From the NCBI RefSeq assembly GCF_001761365.1, contig NZ_CP017477.1:518501-582500 (forward strand): 64,000 bases of DNA, read 5' to 3'. Positions 17,541-26,435 of this stretch are shown in pieces. A program made the translations under genes and the position numbers. The number at the start of each line of letters is the position of its first letter. The stretch's first letter is position 1. Under the pieces are notes generated by a model. That model was not told the DNA's origin and searched no databases. It saw only the letters and a program-made list of their open reading frames with translations. This stretch comes from Polaribacter vadi (lineage in GTDB: Bacteria; Bacteroidota; Bacteroidia; Flavobacteriales; Flavobacteriaceae).

Positions 17541-17594
17541 AAACCACTAATTCACGATTGATATATTTTTAAGTTTTGAATTAGTGGTTTTTTA
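17541..17594 (+). terminator. Terminator downstream of ald
   Basis: AAACCACTAATTCA and TGAATTAGTGGTTT form a long stem around an AT-rich loop of about 24 nt, ending in a T-run. It lies between convergent genes and may work for both. Confidence 0.7.
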
Positions 17595-17622
17595 ATTAGA
17601 TGAAATTAAAATCCCGTAAAAA

Positions 17623-18513
17623 TTACTTTTCTTTTTTTTCTTCCCACTTTTTTCTAAGATCTGTTGATAAAATACTAGTTCCATCATGTTTCCAACCTGG
17701 AGGTTTTATCAAATATTTAAATTTATTTTTGAGGGATGTTTTTGAGCTGTAAAAATCTTTTAGCATATTTTTCCATTCTAAAAAAGCAATTTTTATAGGA
17801 TTATAAGTATTGATGTTTGTAACCAATCCATACACAGGTTTTTCAACTTCAGGTTCAAACGTTTTAAAAAGTCTGTCCCAAATAATAAAAATACCTGCAT
17901 GATTTCTATCTAAATATTGTGGATTTGTTGCATGATGAACTCTATGATGACTTGGAGTATTAAAAACAGCTTCAAACCATTTTGGCATTTTGTTAATTAA
18001 TTCTGTGTGAATCCAATATTGATAAATTAGGCTAATACTCATTTGCACCAAAACCATTATAGGATGAAAACCCATTAAAATTAAAGGAAACCAAAAGATA
18101 AATGTATAAAAACTTCCAGACCAAGTTTGTCTTAAAGCAGTGCTTAAATTATATTTCTGTGAAGAATGATGCACAACATGACTTGCCCAGAACAACCTAC
18201 TTTCATGACTAATTCTATGAAACCAATAATAACAAAAGTCTTCAGCAAATAATAATATAAGCCAAGCCCACCAAACAAAAGGAATCGTAAAAAATCTAAA
18301 TTTATATAAAAAAAGAAATACAGCTAAAATCATTATTTTAGTAAATATGCTAATAAATACATTTCCCAAGCCCATTATAATGGAAGTACCAGCATCTTTA
18401 AATTCATAATCTTCCAATTTTACCTTTACAGTTAAAATAATTTCAAGAATTACAGTGGCTACAAAAAACGGAATTGCATAATGAATTAAGTCTGGTATTT
18501 CAGGTATTTGCAT
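17623..18513 (-). CDS. Sterol desaturase / fatty acid hydroxylase family membrane enzyme
   Basis: 296 residues with several transmembrane helices and the di-iron His clusters of the family in order: HRISH, HVVHHSS, and HRVHHATN with a further His downstream (RNHAGIFIIWDRLFKTFEPE). These enzymes are non-haem di-iron oxygenases acting on membrane lipids. In Bacteroidota, plausible substrates are acyl chains or carotenoid-like lipids, but nothing here identifies one. It stands alone, convergent with ald and divergent from rpsF. Confidence 0.9.
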   Translation of the reverse strand: MQIPEIPDLIHYAIPFFVATVILEIILTVKVKLEDYEFKDAGTSIIMGLGNVFISIFTKIMILAVFLFLYKFRFFTIPFVWWAWLILLFAEDFCYYWFHRISHESRLFWASHVVHHSSQKYNLSTALRQTWSGSFYTFIFWFPLILMGFHPIMVLVQMSISLIYQYWIHTELINKMPKWFEAVFNTPSHHRVHHATNPQYLDRNHAGIFIIWDRLFKTFEPEVEKPVYGLVTNINTYNPIKIAFLEWKNMLKDFYSSKTSLKNKFKYLIKPPGWKHDGTSILSTDLRKKWEEKKEK

Positions 18514-18597
18514 ATCAGTATTTTAAATTATGTTCATAGAGATTATAGTGTAAACTTTTTAATCATAAAAAAGATGCAGTAAATATAAAAAAGTTAC

Positions 18598-18605
18598 TAT
18601 ATTTG
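18598..18605 (+). promoter_or_regulatory. TAnnTTTG promoter of the rpsF-rpsR-rplI operon
   Basis: TATATTTG followed by GCACCC lies 32 bp ahead of the rpsF ATG, the usual strong ribosomal-protein promoter layout in this phylum. Confidence 0.7.
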
Positions 18606-18637
18606 CACCCTTAAAAATAAACAATAAATTATTAATT

Positions 18638-18979
18638 ATGAATCATTACGAAACTGTTTTCATTTTGAATCCCGTTTTATCTGACACACAGATAAAGGAG
18701 ACAGTACAAAAGTTCGAGGATTATTTAGTTTCCAAAGGAGCTGAAATAATCTCAAAAGAAGATTGGGGCTTAAAGAAATTAGCCTACCCAATCCAAAAGA
18801 AAAAAAGTGGTTTTTATCACTTAATAGACTATAAAGTTGCTGGTGAGGAAATCGCTGCATTTGAGTTAGAATTTAGAAGAGATGATAGCGTTATGCGTTA
18901 CCTTTCTGTTAGATTAGACAAACATGCTGCAGCTTGGGCTGAGAAAAGAAGAGAACGTGTTAAATCTACTAAAAAATAA
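18638..18979 (+). CDS. rpsF: 30S ribosomal protein S6
   Basis: 113 residues with the S6 ferredoxin-like fold: NHYETVFILNPVLSD at the start, GWGLKK-type region (EDWGLKKLAYPIQKKKSGFYHLIDY) and RRDDSVMRYLSVRLDKH. It binds S18 and 16S rRNA in the small-subunit platform. First gene of the conserved rpsF-rpsR-rplI operon; 3-bp gap to rpsR. Confidence 0.98.
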   Translation: MNHYETVFILNPVLSDTQIKETVQKFEDYLVSKGAEIISKEDWGLKKLAYPIQKKKSGFYHLIDYKVAGEEIAAFELEFRRDDSVMRYLSVRLDKHAAAWAEKRRERVKSTKK

Positions 18980-18982
18980 GAA

Positions 18983-19279
18983 ATGGCATCAATAGAACAA
19001 CAAGCAAAAGGTGGTAAATCTGCTGACGTTAGATATTTAACGCCATTAGATATAGACACTAAAAAAGAAGCTAAATACTGTAGATTTAAGAAAAAAGGCA
19101 TCAAATATATCGATTATAAAGATGCAGATTTCTTAATGTATTTAGTAAACGAACAAGGTAAAATTTTACCAAGACGTTTAACAGGAACTTCATTAAAATA
19201 TCAACGTAAAGTTGCGCAAGCAATTAAAAGATCGCGTCATTTAGCGTTAATGCCTTACGTTGGAGATTTACTAAAATAA
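18983..19279 (+). CDS. rpsR: 30S ribosomal protein S18
   Basis: 98 residues. [21 protein letters not shown] and [31 protein letters not shown] are the conserved S18 core. The N-terminus ([21 protein letters not shown]) is longer than in E. coli, as usual for Bacteroidota. It pairs with S6. Operon position between rpsF and rplI. Confidence 0.98.
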   Translation: MASIEQQAKGGKSADVRYLTPLDIDTKKEAKYCRFKKKGIKYIDYKDADFLMYLVNEQGKILPRRLTGTSLKYQRKVAQAIKRSRHLALMPYVGDLLK

Positions 19280-19294
19280 TAAATACGTACAGAC

Positions 19295-19741
19295 ATGGAA
19301 TTGATATTAAGACAAGACGTAGAAAATTTAGGATTTAAAGATGATGTTGTAGACGTTAAGAACGGATATGGTAGAAACTTTTTAATCCCATCAGGAAAAG
19401 CATCTTTAGCTACTTCATCTGCAAAGAAAGTTTTAGCAGAGAATTTAAAACAAAGAGCTTATAAAGAAGCTAAATTAATTGAAGATGCAAATGCAATTGC
19501 TGAAACAATTAAAGGATATGAATTACAAATTGCATCTAAAACTGGTTCAGGAGACAAATTATTTGGTTCTGTAAACAATATAGATTTAGCTGCAGCACTT
19601 GCAAAAGCAGGTACAGAAATCGACAAAAAGTTTATTAAAGTTGTTGGTGGTTCTGTAAAAAGATTAGGTAAATACGAAGCATCTGTAAGATTACACAGAG
19701 CTGTAGTTGCTGATATTACTTTTGATGTTGTTGCTGAATAA
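19295..19741 (+). CDS. rplI: 50S ribosomal protein L9
   Basis: 148 residues. N-terminal rRNA-binding domain MELILRQDVENLGFKDDVVDVKNGYGRNFLIPSGKA, the long connecting helix, and the C-terminal domain (SGDKLFGSVNNIDLAAAL) are complete. Last gene of the operon, followed by a strong terminator. Confidence 0.98.
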   Translation: MELILRQDVENLGFKDDVVDVKNGYGRNFLIPSGKASLATSSAKKVLAENLKQRAYKEAKLIEDANAIAETIKGYELQIASKTGSGDKLFGSVNNIDLAAALAKAGTEIDKKFIKVVGGSVKRLGKYEASVRLHRAVVADITFDVVAE

Positions 19742-19769
19742 TTTTAGAAACACATTTAAATAATTTTTT

Positions 19770-19800
19770 AAAAGCTCGTTAGAAATAACGAGCTTTTCTA
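19770..19800 (+). terminator. Terminator of the rpsF-rpsR-rplI operon
   Basis: A perfect 12-bp stem (AAAAGCTCGTTA / TAACGAGCTTTT) with a GAAA tetraloop and T-rich tail. Confidence 0.9.
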
Positions 19801-19826
19801 TTTTTTATTCCAACTTCCAACTTCCT

Positions 19827-20294
19827 ATGAAATACAGACAACTTACCAAAGAACAATTCGAAAGTTTGCATCAAGAATTTGCCCTTTTCTTGGCTTCACA
19901 AAGTATTGATGTAAAAGAATGGAAAACAATTAAAGAAGAACAACCAAATGTTGCAGAAGAGGAACTAAATGTATTTTCTGATGTTGTTTGGGATGATGTT
20001 TTAACCAAAACAAACTATATAGAACACTTTTCAGAAAAATCTGCAAACTTATTTAAATGCGATGAAAATGAAATTCATAGAATTGCCATTAAAATTTCTT
20101 GGGATATTAATTTATTAGAACAAAAAGGTTTCGAATGGTTAATGCAAAACCCAATGGATAATTCTGTAGAAATTTTTAAAGGATCTAAACCTTATCATTT
20201 AGAAAGAAATCAAGAGATTTTTGATTTAATTGAAAAAGGAAGTTCTATTTCAAAAGGAGAAATTTTCGAATATTTTAGCCAGTTAATTGGTTAA
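19827..20294 (+). CDS. Conserved flavobacterial protein, DUF6495-like
   Basis: 155 residues, cytosolic, no signal or membrane segment. MKYRQLTKEQFESLHQEFALFLASQSID, EELNVFSDVVWDDVL and FDLIEKGSSISKGEIFEYF match, from memory, the DUF6495 family that commonly follows rplI in Flavobacteriaceae. Function unknown. It begins 27 bp after the operon terminator, so read-through may express it. Confidence 0.8.
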   Translation: MKYRQLTKEQFESLHQEFALFLASQSIDVKEWKTIKEEQPNVAEEELNVFSDVVWDDVLTKTNYIEHFSEKSANLFKCDENEIHRIAIKISWDINLLEQKGFEWLMQNPMDNSVEIFKGSKPYHLERNQEIFDLIEKGSSISKGEIFEYFSQLIG

Positions 20295-20427
20295 TCTTTT
20301 TTTATTTATAAAACTGTTTATCGATAGTTTTTAGCATTTTAACTTTACTTTAAATCATTTAAACAGCGTTTTTCTATTAAAAAATAACTTTAGACTTAAT
20401 TTGTATTGTATTAATTAGTTTTATTTG

Positions 20428-20841
20428 ATGGAAAAAAGTTTAAAGGTTTTATTGGTAGAAGATAATTTAATTGAAATAATGAAAATGAATAGAACCATTT
20501 CATTATTAAAATTAAAACATACCATATATGAATCAAAAAATGGAGAAGAAGCTTTAAAATTTCTTGAAAATAAAGAAAATATTCCTGATATAATTTTGCT
20601 AGATTTAAATATGCCAAAGATTAGTGGCCTAGAACTTCTTAAAATCATAAAAGCAAATGAAGATTTAAAACATATTCCTACTATTATTTTAACAACATCT
20701 AACAATCAGAAAGATTTATTGGAATGTTATAAAACAGGAATGTCTGGTTATGTTTTAAAGCCTTTAAAATATGAAGATTACGTTAAAAAAATAGAAACAG
20801 TTTTAGCCTATTGGAGTATAAATGAGTTGATAAAAATTTAA
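20428..20841 (+). CDS. Single-domain response regulator (CheY/Rcp1-like)
   Basis: 137 residues and only a receiver domain: acidic pocket VEDN, phosphoacceptor D59 in LLDLNMP, Thr/Ser in ILTTSNN, and Lys in LKPLKYEDY. With no output domain it should act by protein contact or as a phosphate shuttle. The start is the ATG at 20428; a TTG just before is less likely. It leads a group of signalling genes (FIST protein, histidine kinase, Hpt, STAS) and is separated from the FIST gene by 130 bp, so it may be a separate transcript. Confidence 0.92.
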   Translation: MEKSLKVLLVEDNLIEIMKMNRTISLLKLKHTIYESKNGEEALKFLENKENIPDIILLDLNMPKISGLELLKIIKANEDLKHIPTIILTTSNNQKDLLECYKTGMSGYVLKPLKYEDYVKKIETVLAYWSINELIKI

Positions 20842-20971
20842 TTTAAATATTAAATTACTTACGTACAGTTATTTATTTTTAAATTAATCTCTTAGATTTA
20901 TTAATACCTTTTATTCATTAACCAAAACATTAAAAATCAATTTAAATACCTTCCTCTTAATATTATAAATA

Positions 20972-22111
20972 ATGAAAACTGTTCAGTTAAAAAAAGTAAA
21001 AAATAAAAAATTAGAATATTTATCTGAACAAATTTTATTAAAAAAACCTTTAGTTTTGATTTTTGGTAATAGATATATGTTAGAAGATGCAATTATTTAT
21101 CATGAAATCAGAGAAGAGTTTAAAGAGGGTCATCTTGTTTTTGGATCAACTTCTGGTGATATTACTTCAGATTCTGTAGACGATGAATCGATAACAATTA
21201 CAGCAATTGAATTTGAAAAAAGTAATTTCGTAATAAAAACAACAGGCGTTTTAAACCCTGAAAATTTAATTAATAGCCAGAAAATCGGTAAAGAATTAAT
21301 TGAACAACTACCGCAAAAAGATTTAAAATATGTTTTAATTGTTTCAGATGGTAGTTTTATAAATGGAAGTCAGCTTGCTATTGGCATGAATGCTGCAACA
21401 GAAAATAATGTATTAATTACAGGAGCTTTATGTGGAGATGGATCTAGATTTGAAAAAACGCTTACATCTTATAATGAGCAACCTAAAGAAGGCGAAATTG
21501 TAGCAATTGGTTTTTATGGTGAAACTTTAGAGGTTTCTTTTGCAACAAATGGTGGTTGGACTCCTTTTGGACCAGAAAGAATTGTGACAAAATCTAACGA
21601 TAATATACTGTATGAACTTGATGGAAAGCCTGCATTAGATTTATATAAAAAATATTTAGGTGATAAATCTAAAGAATTACCTGGAGCTGCATTACTATAT
21701 CCTTTAAATGTAAAATCTACTGATACCAAAAAATCTATTGTTAGAACAATTCTAAATATTAATGAGGATGAAAATTCAATGATTTTAGCAGGTGATATTT
21801 TAGAAGGTGCTAAAGTTCAGTTAATGATGACAAATGTAGATAATATTGTAAATGCTGCAGAAATAGGTGCTAAACAAGCTTTAGAAAGTAGAATTAAAAA
21901 ACCAGAATTGGCAATTTTGATAAGTTGTATTGGTCGAAAATTGGTTTTAGATCAAAGAGTTGAAGAAGAAGTAGAGGAAGTTATAGAGGCAATTGGAAAC
22001 GAAACTAAAATTTGCGGGTTTTATTCTTATGGAGAAATTGCACCTTTTGAAGACGAAATGAGCTGTCAACTGCATAATCAAACCATAGCAATTACCTTAA
22101 TGAGCGAATAA
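20972..22111 (+). CDS. FIST domain signal-transduction protein
   Basis: 379 residues. The N-terminal FIST_N region (LIFGNRYMLEDAIIYHEIREEFKEGHLVFGSTSGDI, LIVSDGSFINGSQLAIGMNAATENNVLITGALCGDG) and C-terminal FIST_C region (ILAGDILEGAKVQLMMTN, LAILISCIGRKLVLDQR, GFYSYGEIAPFEDEMSCQLHNQTIAITLM) are both complete. FIST is a sensory domain proposed to bind small ligands such as amino acids; that is a family prediction. No membrane segment is present. Its stop overlaps the ATG of the histidine kinase (TAATG), so the two are coupled and the FIST protein is probably the kinase's input. Confidence 0.93.
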   Translation: MKTVQLKKVKNKKLEYLSEQILLKKPLVLIFGNRYMLEDAIIYHEIREEFKEGHLVFGSTSGDITSDSVDDESITITAIEFEKSNFVIKTTGVLNPENLINSQKIGKELIEQLPQKDLKYVLIVSDGSFINGSQLAIGMNAATENNVLITGALCGDGSRFEKTLTSYNEQPKEGEIVAIGFYGETLEVSFATNGGWTPFGPERIVTKSNDNILYELDGKPALDLYKKYLGDKSKELPGAALLYPLNVKSTDTKKSIVRTILNINEDENSMILAGDILEGAKVQLMMTNVDNIVNAAEIGAKQALESRIKKPELAILISCIGRKLVLDQRVEEEVEEVIEAIGNETKICGFYSYGEIAPFEDEMSCQLHNQTIAITLMSE

Positions 22112-23157
22112 TGAATTCTCTGTTAAAAAGACAAATAAGAAAATATTTACCTGAAAATTTACATGCTAACAAAGATTTAGATGTTTTTTTAGAAGCTGTA
22201 AGTAAATCTTACGATTCTTCTGAAGAGCAATTTACTATGTTACAAAGAGCTGTAACTATTAGTTCTGAAGAGCTTTTTGAAACAAACCAACAATTAAGAG
22301 AAGAAACACAATCTCAAAAAAATATAATTTCGAAACTTAATAATGTCATAAATACTTTAAAGTTTTATGAATTAGAGGAAGTTAATAATTTAGAGAGTAA
22401 AGATTCATTAAAATTAGTAGATTTTATTGATAATCAAACTAAAGAAATTATTGAAATTAATAAAGAAAAAGACAAATTAGTAACTAGTTTAGTGAAACAA
22501 AATCAAGAGTTGAATGAATATGCACATATGATTTCTCACGATTTACAATCACCTTTGCAAAGTATAGATGCTTTAACAACATGGATTAGAGAAGATTATT
22601 TTGAAGATTTTGATAATGGAGGTAAAGAAATTTTAAACTTAATTCGAACTAATGTGGAGAAAATGGATACCCTTATCCAAGGTATTTTAGAATATTCTAC
22701 AATAGGTAAAGCCGAAAAAAAACGATATGAAGTCAATTTAAATTCTTTATTAAAAATTTTAATTCCTACAATCGATAATCCTCAAAGTATAAAAATTTTA
22801 ATTCCAGAAAACTTACCAACTATTTATGGAGATAAACATAGATTAGATCTTTTATTTTATAATTTGATTCATAATGCTGTAAAATTTAATAATAAAGAAA
22901 AAAATGGTTTTGTAGAGATAAATTATTATGATCAAAAAGATTTTTGGAAGTTTACAGTTAAAGACAATGGAAAAGGAATTGAGAACGAATATTTCGATAA
23001 AATTTTTGCTGCTTTTCAAAAATTAGAAAACGATAATAAATCTACAGGCATTGGTTTATCTATCGTAAAAAAAATTATAGAGGCTTACAATGGTGATATT
23101 TATATAGAGTCAACTCCAAATGTAGAAACAATTTTTACTTTTACAATAAAAAAATAA
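22111..23157 (+). CDS. Soluble sensor histidine kinase
   Basis: 348 residues with no transmembrane helix. Residues about 30-140 are predicted coiled coil (SSEELFETNQQLREETQSQKN...). The HisKA H-box is MISHDLQSPLQ with H143. HATPase motifs follow: N-box NLIHNAVKFN, G1 DNGKGIENEYFDKIF, G2 STGIGLSIVKKIIEAYNG. It should be cytosolic and fed by the coupled FIST protein. 2 bp separate it from the Hpt gene. Confidence 0.94.
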   Translation: MNSLLKRQIRKYLPENLHANKDLDVFLEAVSKSYDSSEEQFTMLQRAVTISSEELFETNQQLREETQSQKNIISKLNNVINTLKFYELEEVNNLESKDSLKLVDFIDNQTKEIIEINKEKDKLVTSLVKQNQELNEYAHMISHDLQSPLQSIDALTTWIREDYFEDFDNGGKEILNLIRTNVEKMDTLIQGILEYSTIGKAEKKRYEVNLNSLLKILIPTIDNPQSIKILIPENLPTIYGDKHRLDLLFYNLIHNAVKFNNKEKNGFVEINYYDQKDFWKFTVKDNGKGIENEYFDKIFAAFQKLENDNKSTGIGLSIVKKIIEAYNGDIYIESTPNVETIFTFTIKK

Positions 23158-23159
23158 TA

Positions 23160-23483
23160 ATGGAAAAACCCAATTTAACATATATAAATAAGTTAGCCAG
23201 AGAAGATGTTTCCGTAAAAAACACTTTAATTAATGTAATAAAAGATGAGTTTCCAATAGAGGTAAAAGAGTACTATAATAGCATCGAAAAAAATAATTTT
23301 AAAGAAATTGAAGCTAATGTTCATAGAATTAAGCATAAATTTAGTATTTTAGGACTCGAAGAAAATTACGAAAACGCTAATAAATTTGAACATAACCTTC
23401 GTGAAAGTAAGATTGAAGTTATAGAGAAAGAAAAATTCGAACAAATTTTAGACGTAATTTCTGAATATTTAAAAACAATATAA
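23160..23483 (+). CDS. Histidine phosphotransfer (Hpt) domain protein
   Basis: 107 residues, a four-helix Hpt fold. The phosphorylatable His is probably H55 in IEANVHRIKHKFSILGLE; a second His (H59) is close by. Placed directly after the histidine kinase, it is the expected intermediate of a phosphorelay to the stand-alone receiver at 20428. The genes before it overlap or abut, so co-expression is likely. Confidence 0.87.
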   Translation: MEKPNLTYINKLAREDVSVKNTLINVIKDEFPIEVKEYYNSIEKNNFKEIEANVHRIKHKFSILGLEENYENANKFEHNLRESKIEVIEKEKFEQILDVISEYLKTI

Positions 23484-23626
23484 TTGTATTTTATTTATAA
23501 AAACTTACCAATTATAATTTAGTTTTATATTGGTTTATTTTTTTTGATTATAAGTGTTTTATTTTGATAGTAATGAATTTTAGTTTTTGAAAATTAATTT
23601 ATATTAACCTAATAAATATATGTATT

Positions 23627-23905
23627 ATGCCTCTAAAAATTTCAAAAAACAAAAGTGTTTATCATTTAAAGGGAAAAGTAAATGCGCCAGATGTAGAAAC
23701 TTTTTTAACTTATTTTACTGAAAAAATTGATAAAAAAAAGAAAATAACTTTAAACATAGAAGAAGCTGAAGAAATTGACAAGAATGGTTTAAATGCTATT
23801 CAGCAATTAATGATTTTAGCAACCTCAAAAGAAAAAAACTTTTCAATAGTTGGTGGTGGCTGTAAAGAAATTTACGATCATATTTTTATAAATCAGCTTA
23901 ATTAG
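23627..23905 (+). CDS. STAS-like domain protein
   Basis: 92 residues, alpha/beta: SVYHLKGKVNAPDVETFLTYF, KKITLNIEEAEEIDKNGLNAIQQL, NFSIVGGGCKEIYDHIFI. This is the anti-anti-sigma/STAS layout. At the place where SpoIIAA-like proteins carry the phosphorylated Ser (D-S-S-G-L) this protein has D-K-N-G-L, so classical serine-kinase control is unlikely. It may be the output of the upstream relay by binding a partner. Its 3' end overlaps the convergent topoisomerase gene by 8 bp. Confidence 0.72.
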   Translation: MPLKISKNKSVYHLKGKVNAPDVETFLTYFTEKIDKKKKITLNIEEAEEIDKNGLNAIQQLMILATSKEKNFSIVGGGCKEIYDHIFINQLN

Positions 23906-26243
23906 ATATAATTTCCAAAACTAAATCTTTTGTCAATGGTTTTCCATTGGCAATTTTTTTTATGTTCTCAAAAGTAAAAATAAAGTCGCAACCATTTTTA
24001 TAATTAGAACAACCATAAGCCGTTTTTCCTTTTAAAACAGTTCCTGTCTTACATTTAGGACAAGAAATTTTTGATGCTGAACTTGTTTCCGTATTTTGTT
24101 GAGGCTTTTCTAATTCTTTTTTAGGTTCTAATTTCAAATTAAAATCATCATCAAAACGAATTAAACCTTCTACTTTTTTATCATTTATTACAAAACCTTT
24201 TAAGTTGGTAGTGCAATTTTTATCAATCAATCTTTTTAGTTGATTTTCAGAAACTTTCTTTCCATAAATTTCAAAAGGAATTTTAAAATTGCAATTATTT
24301 TTATATTCAGAGCAACCAAAGGCAGAAGACCCTTTTAAAAGTTGCCCTTTTTTACATTTAGGACACGTTTTACCAGCAACATTTTTATTTTTTGTTGAAG
24401 CTTTTTTTGATGATGTTTTAGTATTTGAAGTAGCAGATTGCTTCATGCTTTTGTCATTCGCAATCACAGATGAAATTCGTTTAGAAGATTTGTTAGAACG
24501 AACTTCATACACCAATTCATCCACCATCTTTTTCATATTGTTGATGAAAGTTGCTGCACTAAATTCTCCACGTTCAATTTCTTTTAAACGTTTTTCCCAT
24601 CTTCCAGTAAGTTCAGCAGATTTTAGCAATTCATTATCAATAATATTAATTAAATCGATACCTGTTTGCGTTGGTAAAACTAACTTTTTCTTACGTTCAA
24701 TATATTTTCTTCGGAATAAAGTTTCGATAATACTTGCTCTTGTAGAAGGTCTCCCAATTCCGTTTTCCTTCATTAATTCGCGTAAATTTTCGTCATCAAC
24801 TTGTTTACCAGCAGTTTCCATGGCTCTTAATAAACTTGCTTCTGTAAAATTTCTTGGTGGCTTTGTTTCCTTTTCTAAAAAAGAAGGTTCATGAGGCCCT
24901 TTTTCACCTTTTACAAAATTGGGTAAAATTGCTTCACTATTCTTTTTATCAATCTTTTCTGCAGATTTAAAAACAACGCGCCAACCTTGTGTTAATATTT
25001 CTTTTCCTGTTGTTTTAAAAGGAATTTTTGCAGCTTTTCCTAAAATAGTTGAATTCGAAATATCTGATTCTGGATAAAAAACAGCTATAAAACGTTTGGT
25101 AATAATATCATAAACTTGCTGTTGATTGTATTGCAAGTTACTCTGAATTCCTGTTGGAATTATAGCATGGTGATCTGTAACTTTTTTATCATCAAAAACA
25201 CGTTTGGTTTTCTTTATTTTCTTTCCTAAAAGAGGTTGTGTAAGTTCGCTGTAATTTGTTAATTTCGATAAAATTCCATGAACTTTTGGATACATATCAT
25301 TGGGTAAAAAAGTTGTATCAACTCTTGGATATGTAACTACCTTCATTTCATATAACTTCTGAACAATTTTCAAAGTTTCATCCGCAGAAAAACCGAATTT
25401 ATTATTGCCATAAACCTGTAAACCTGTTAAATCGAATAATTTAGGAGCGTAATCTTTCCCCTTTTTTTTGGTAACAGAAACAATTTCAAAGTCAGATTCT
25501 TTAACTTTATCAGCTAAAAGTTGCCCATCTTCTTTTTTTAGAAAACGTCCATCTTCGTAATTAAAAAGTGTGTCTCTATACGTAGTTTGAAGTTCCCAAT
25601 AAGGTTCTGGTTTAAAGTTTTGAATTTCCAAATAACGATTTACCAACATTGCTAGAGTAGGAGTTTGCACTCTACCAACAGATAAAACCTGCTTGTAACC
25701 ACCAAATTTTACAGTGTACAATCTGGTTGCATTTAAACCCAAAAGCCAATCTCCAATAGCTCTAGAGAAACCTGCATAGTATAAATTATCATATTTTGTG
25801 GAAGATTCTAAATTATTAAAACCTTCTTTAATTGCTTCTTCTGTTAATGAAGAAATCCACAAACGTTGCACCTCACCTTTATAACCACATTGGTTAATTA
25901 CCCATCTTTGAATGAGTTCTCCTTCTGTTCCTGCATCCCCACAATTTATAACTACAGTTGCTTTATCAAACAAAGATTTTACAATATTGAACTGTTTTCT
26001 AATACCTGCATCTCCAGTAACTTTTGTATCAAAACGTTCTGGTAACATTGGCAAATTGTTCAAATCCCAACTTTTCCAGTGAGGTTTGTAGTCTTTAGGT
26101 TCTAAAAGCGTGCACAAATGCCCAAAAGTATAAGTTACAGCATAACCATTCCCTTCGTAGAAACCATCACGTTTTGTGTTGGCTCCTAGAATGTTAGCGA
26201 TTTCTCTTGCTACACTTGGCTTTTCTGCAATACAGACTTTCAT
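23898..26243 (-). CDS. topB: DNA topoisomerase III (type IA)
   Basis: 781 residues. The Toprim domain starts at MKVCIAEKPSVAREIANILG with the acidic site in NCGDAGTEGELIQ. The active-site Tyr is in KVVTYPRVDTTFLP. The TOP1Ac helical arch follows, with the segment ENGIGRPSTRASIIETLFRRKYI. The C-terminus carries two zinc-ribbon repeats (CPKCKKGQLLKGSSAFGC and CPKCKTGTVLKGKTAYGC) separated by a Toprim-linked domain. It relaxes and decatenates single-stranded regions. Monocistronic; plasmid-borne and conjugative-element versions of this family exist, but no such element surrounds it here. Confidence 0.95.
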   Translation of the reverse strand: MKVCIAEKPSVAREIANILGANTKRDGFYEGNGYAVTYTFGHLCTLLEPKDYKPHWKSWDLNNLPMLPERFDTKVTGDAGIRKQFNIVKSLFDKATVVINCGDAGTEGELIQRWVINQCGYKGEVQRLWISSLTEEAIKEGFNNLESSTKYDNLYYAGFSRAIGDWLLGLNATRLYTVKFGGYKQVLSVGRVQTPTLAMLVNRYLEIQNFKPEPYWELQTTYRDTLFNYEDGRFLKKEDGQLLADKVKESDFEIVSVTKKKGKDYAPKLFDLTGLQVYGNNKFGFSADETLKIVQKLYEMKVVTYPRVDTTFLPNDMYPKVHGILSKLTNYSELTQPLLGKKIKKTKRVFDDKKVTDHHAIIPTGIQSNLQYNQQQVYDIITKRFIAVFYPESDISNSTILGKAAKIPFKTTGKEILTQGWRVVFKSAEKIDKKNSEAILPNFVKGEKGPHEPSFLEKETKPPRNFTEASLLRAMETAGKQVDDENLRELMKENGIGRPSTRASIIETLFRRKYIERKKKLVLPTQTGIDLINIIDNELLKSAELTGRWEKRLKEIERGEFSAATFINNMKKMVDELVYEVRSNKSSKRISSVIANDKSMKQSATSNTKTSSKKASTKNKNVAGKTCPKCKKGQLLKGSSAFGCSEYKNNCNFKIPFEIYGKKVSENQLKRLIDKNCTTNLKGFVINDKKVEGLIRFDDDFNLKLEPKKELEKPQQNTETSSASKISCPKCKTGTVLKGKTAYGCSNYKNGCDFIFTFENIKKIANGKPLTKDLVLEIISN

Positions 26244-26435
26244 TGGTTATTTTTGTGAACTCGAAAATAGGCAAATAAATGTGAAATTTAATTAGCTTAT
26301 TATATGGAATAAAAGATTAGTTATTAACATATTATTAAATTTAGTGTTTCATTTAAAATATTTTTTGTTTTTATAGTATAGAGAAGAGTATTTCTAGAAG
26401 AACTAGATTTATTAAAAGTCTTTATAGTATTAAAT

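Noticed and set aside
23898..26243. Topoisomerase III as marker of an integrated conjugative element
   Set aside because: No relaxase, T4SS, integrase or attachment repeats surround it; it looks chromosomal.
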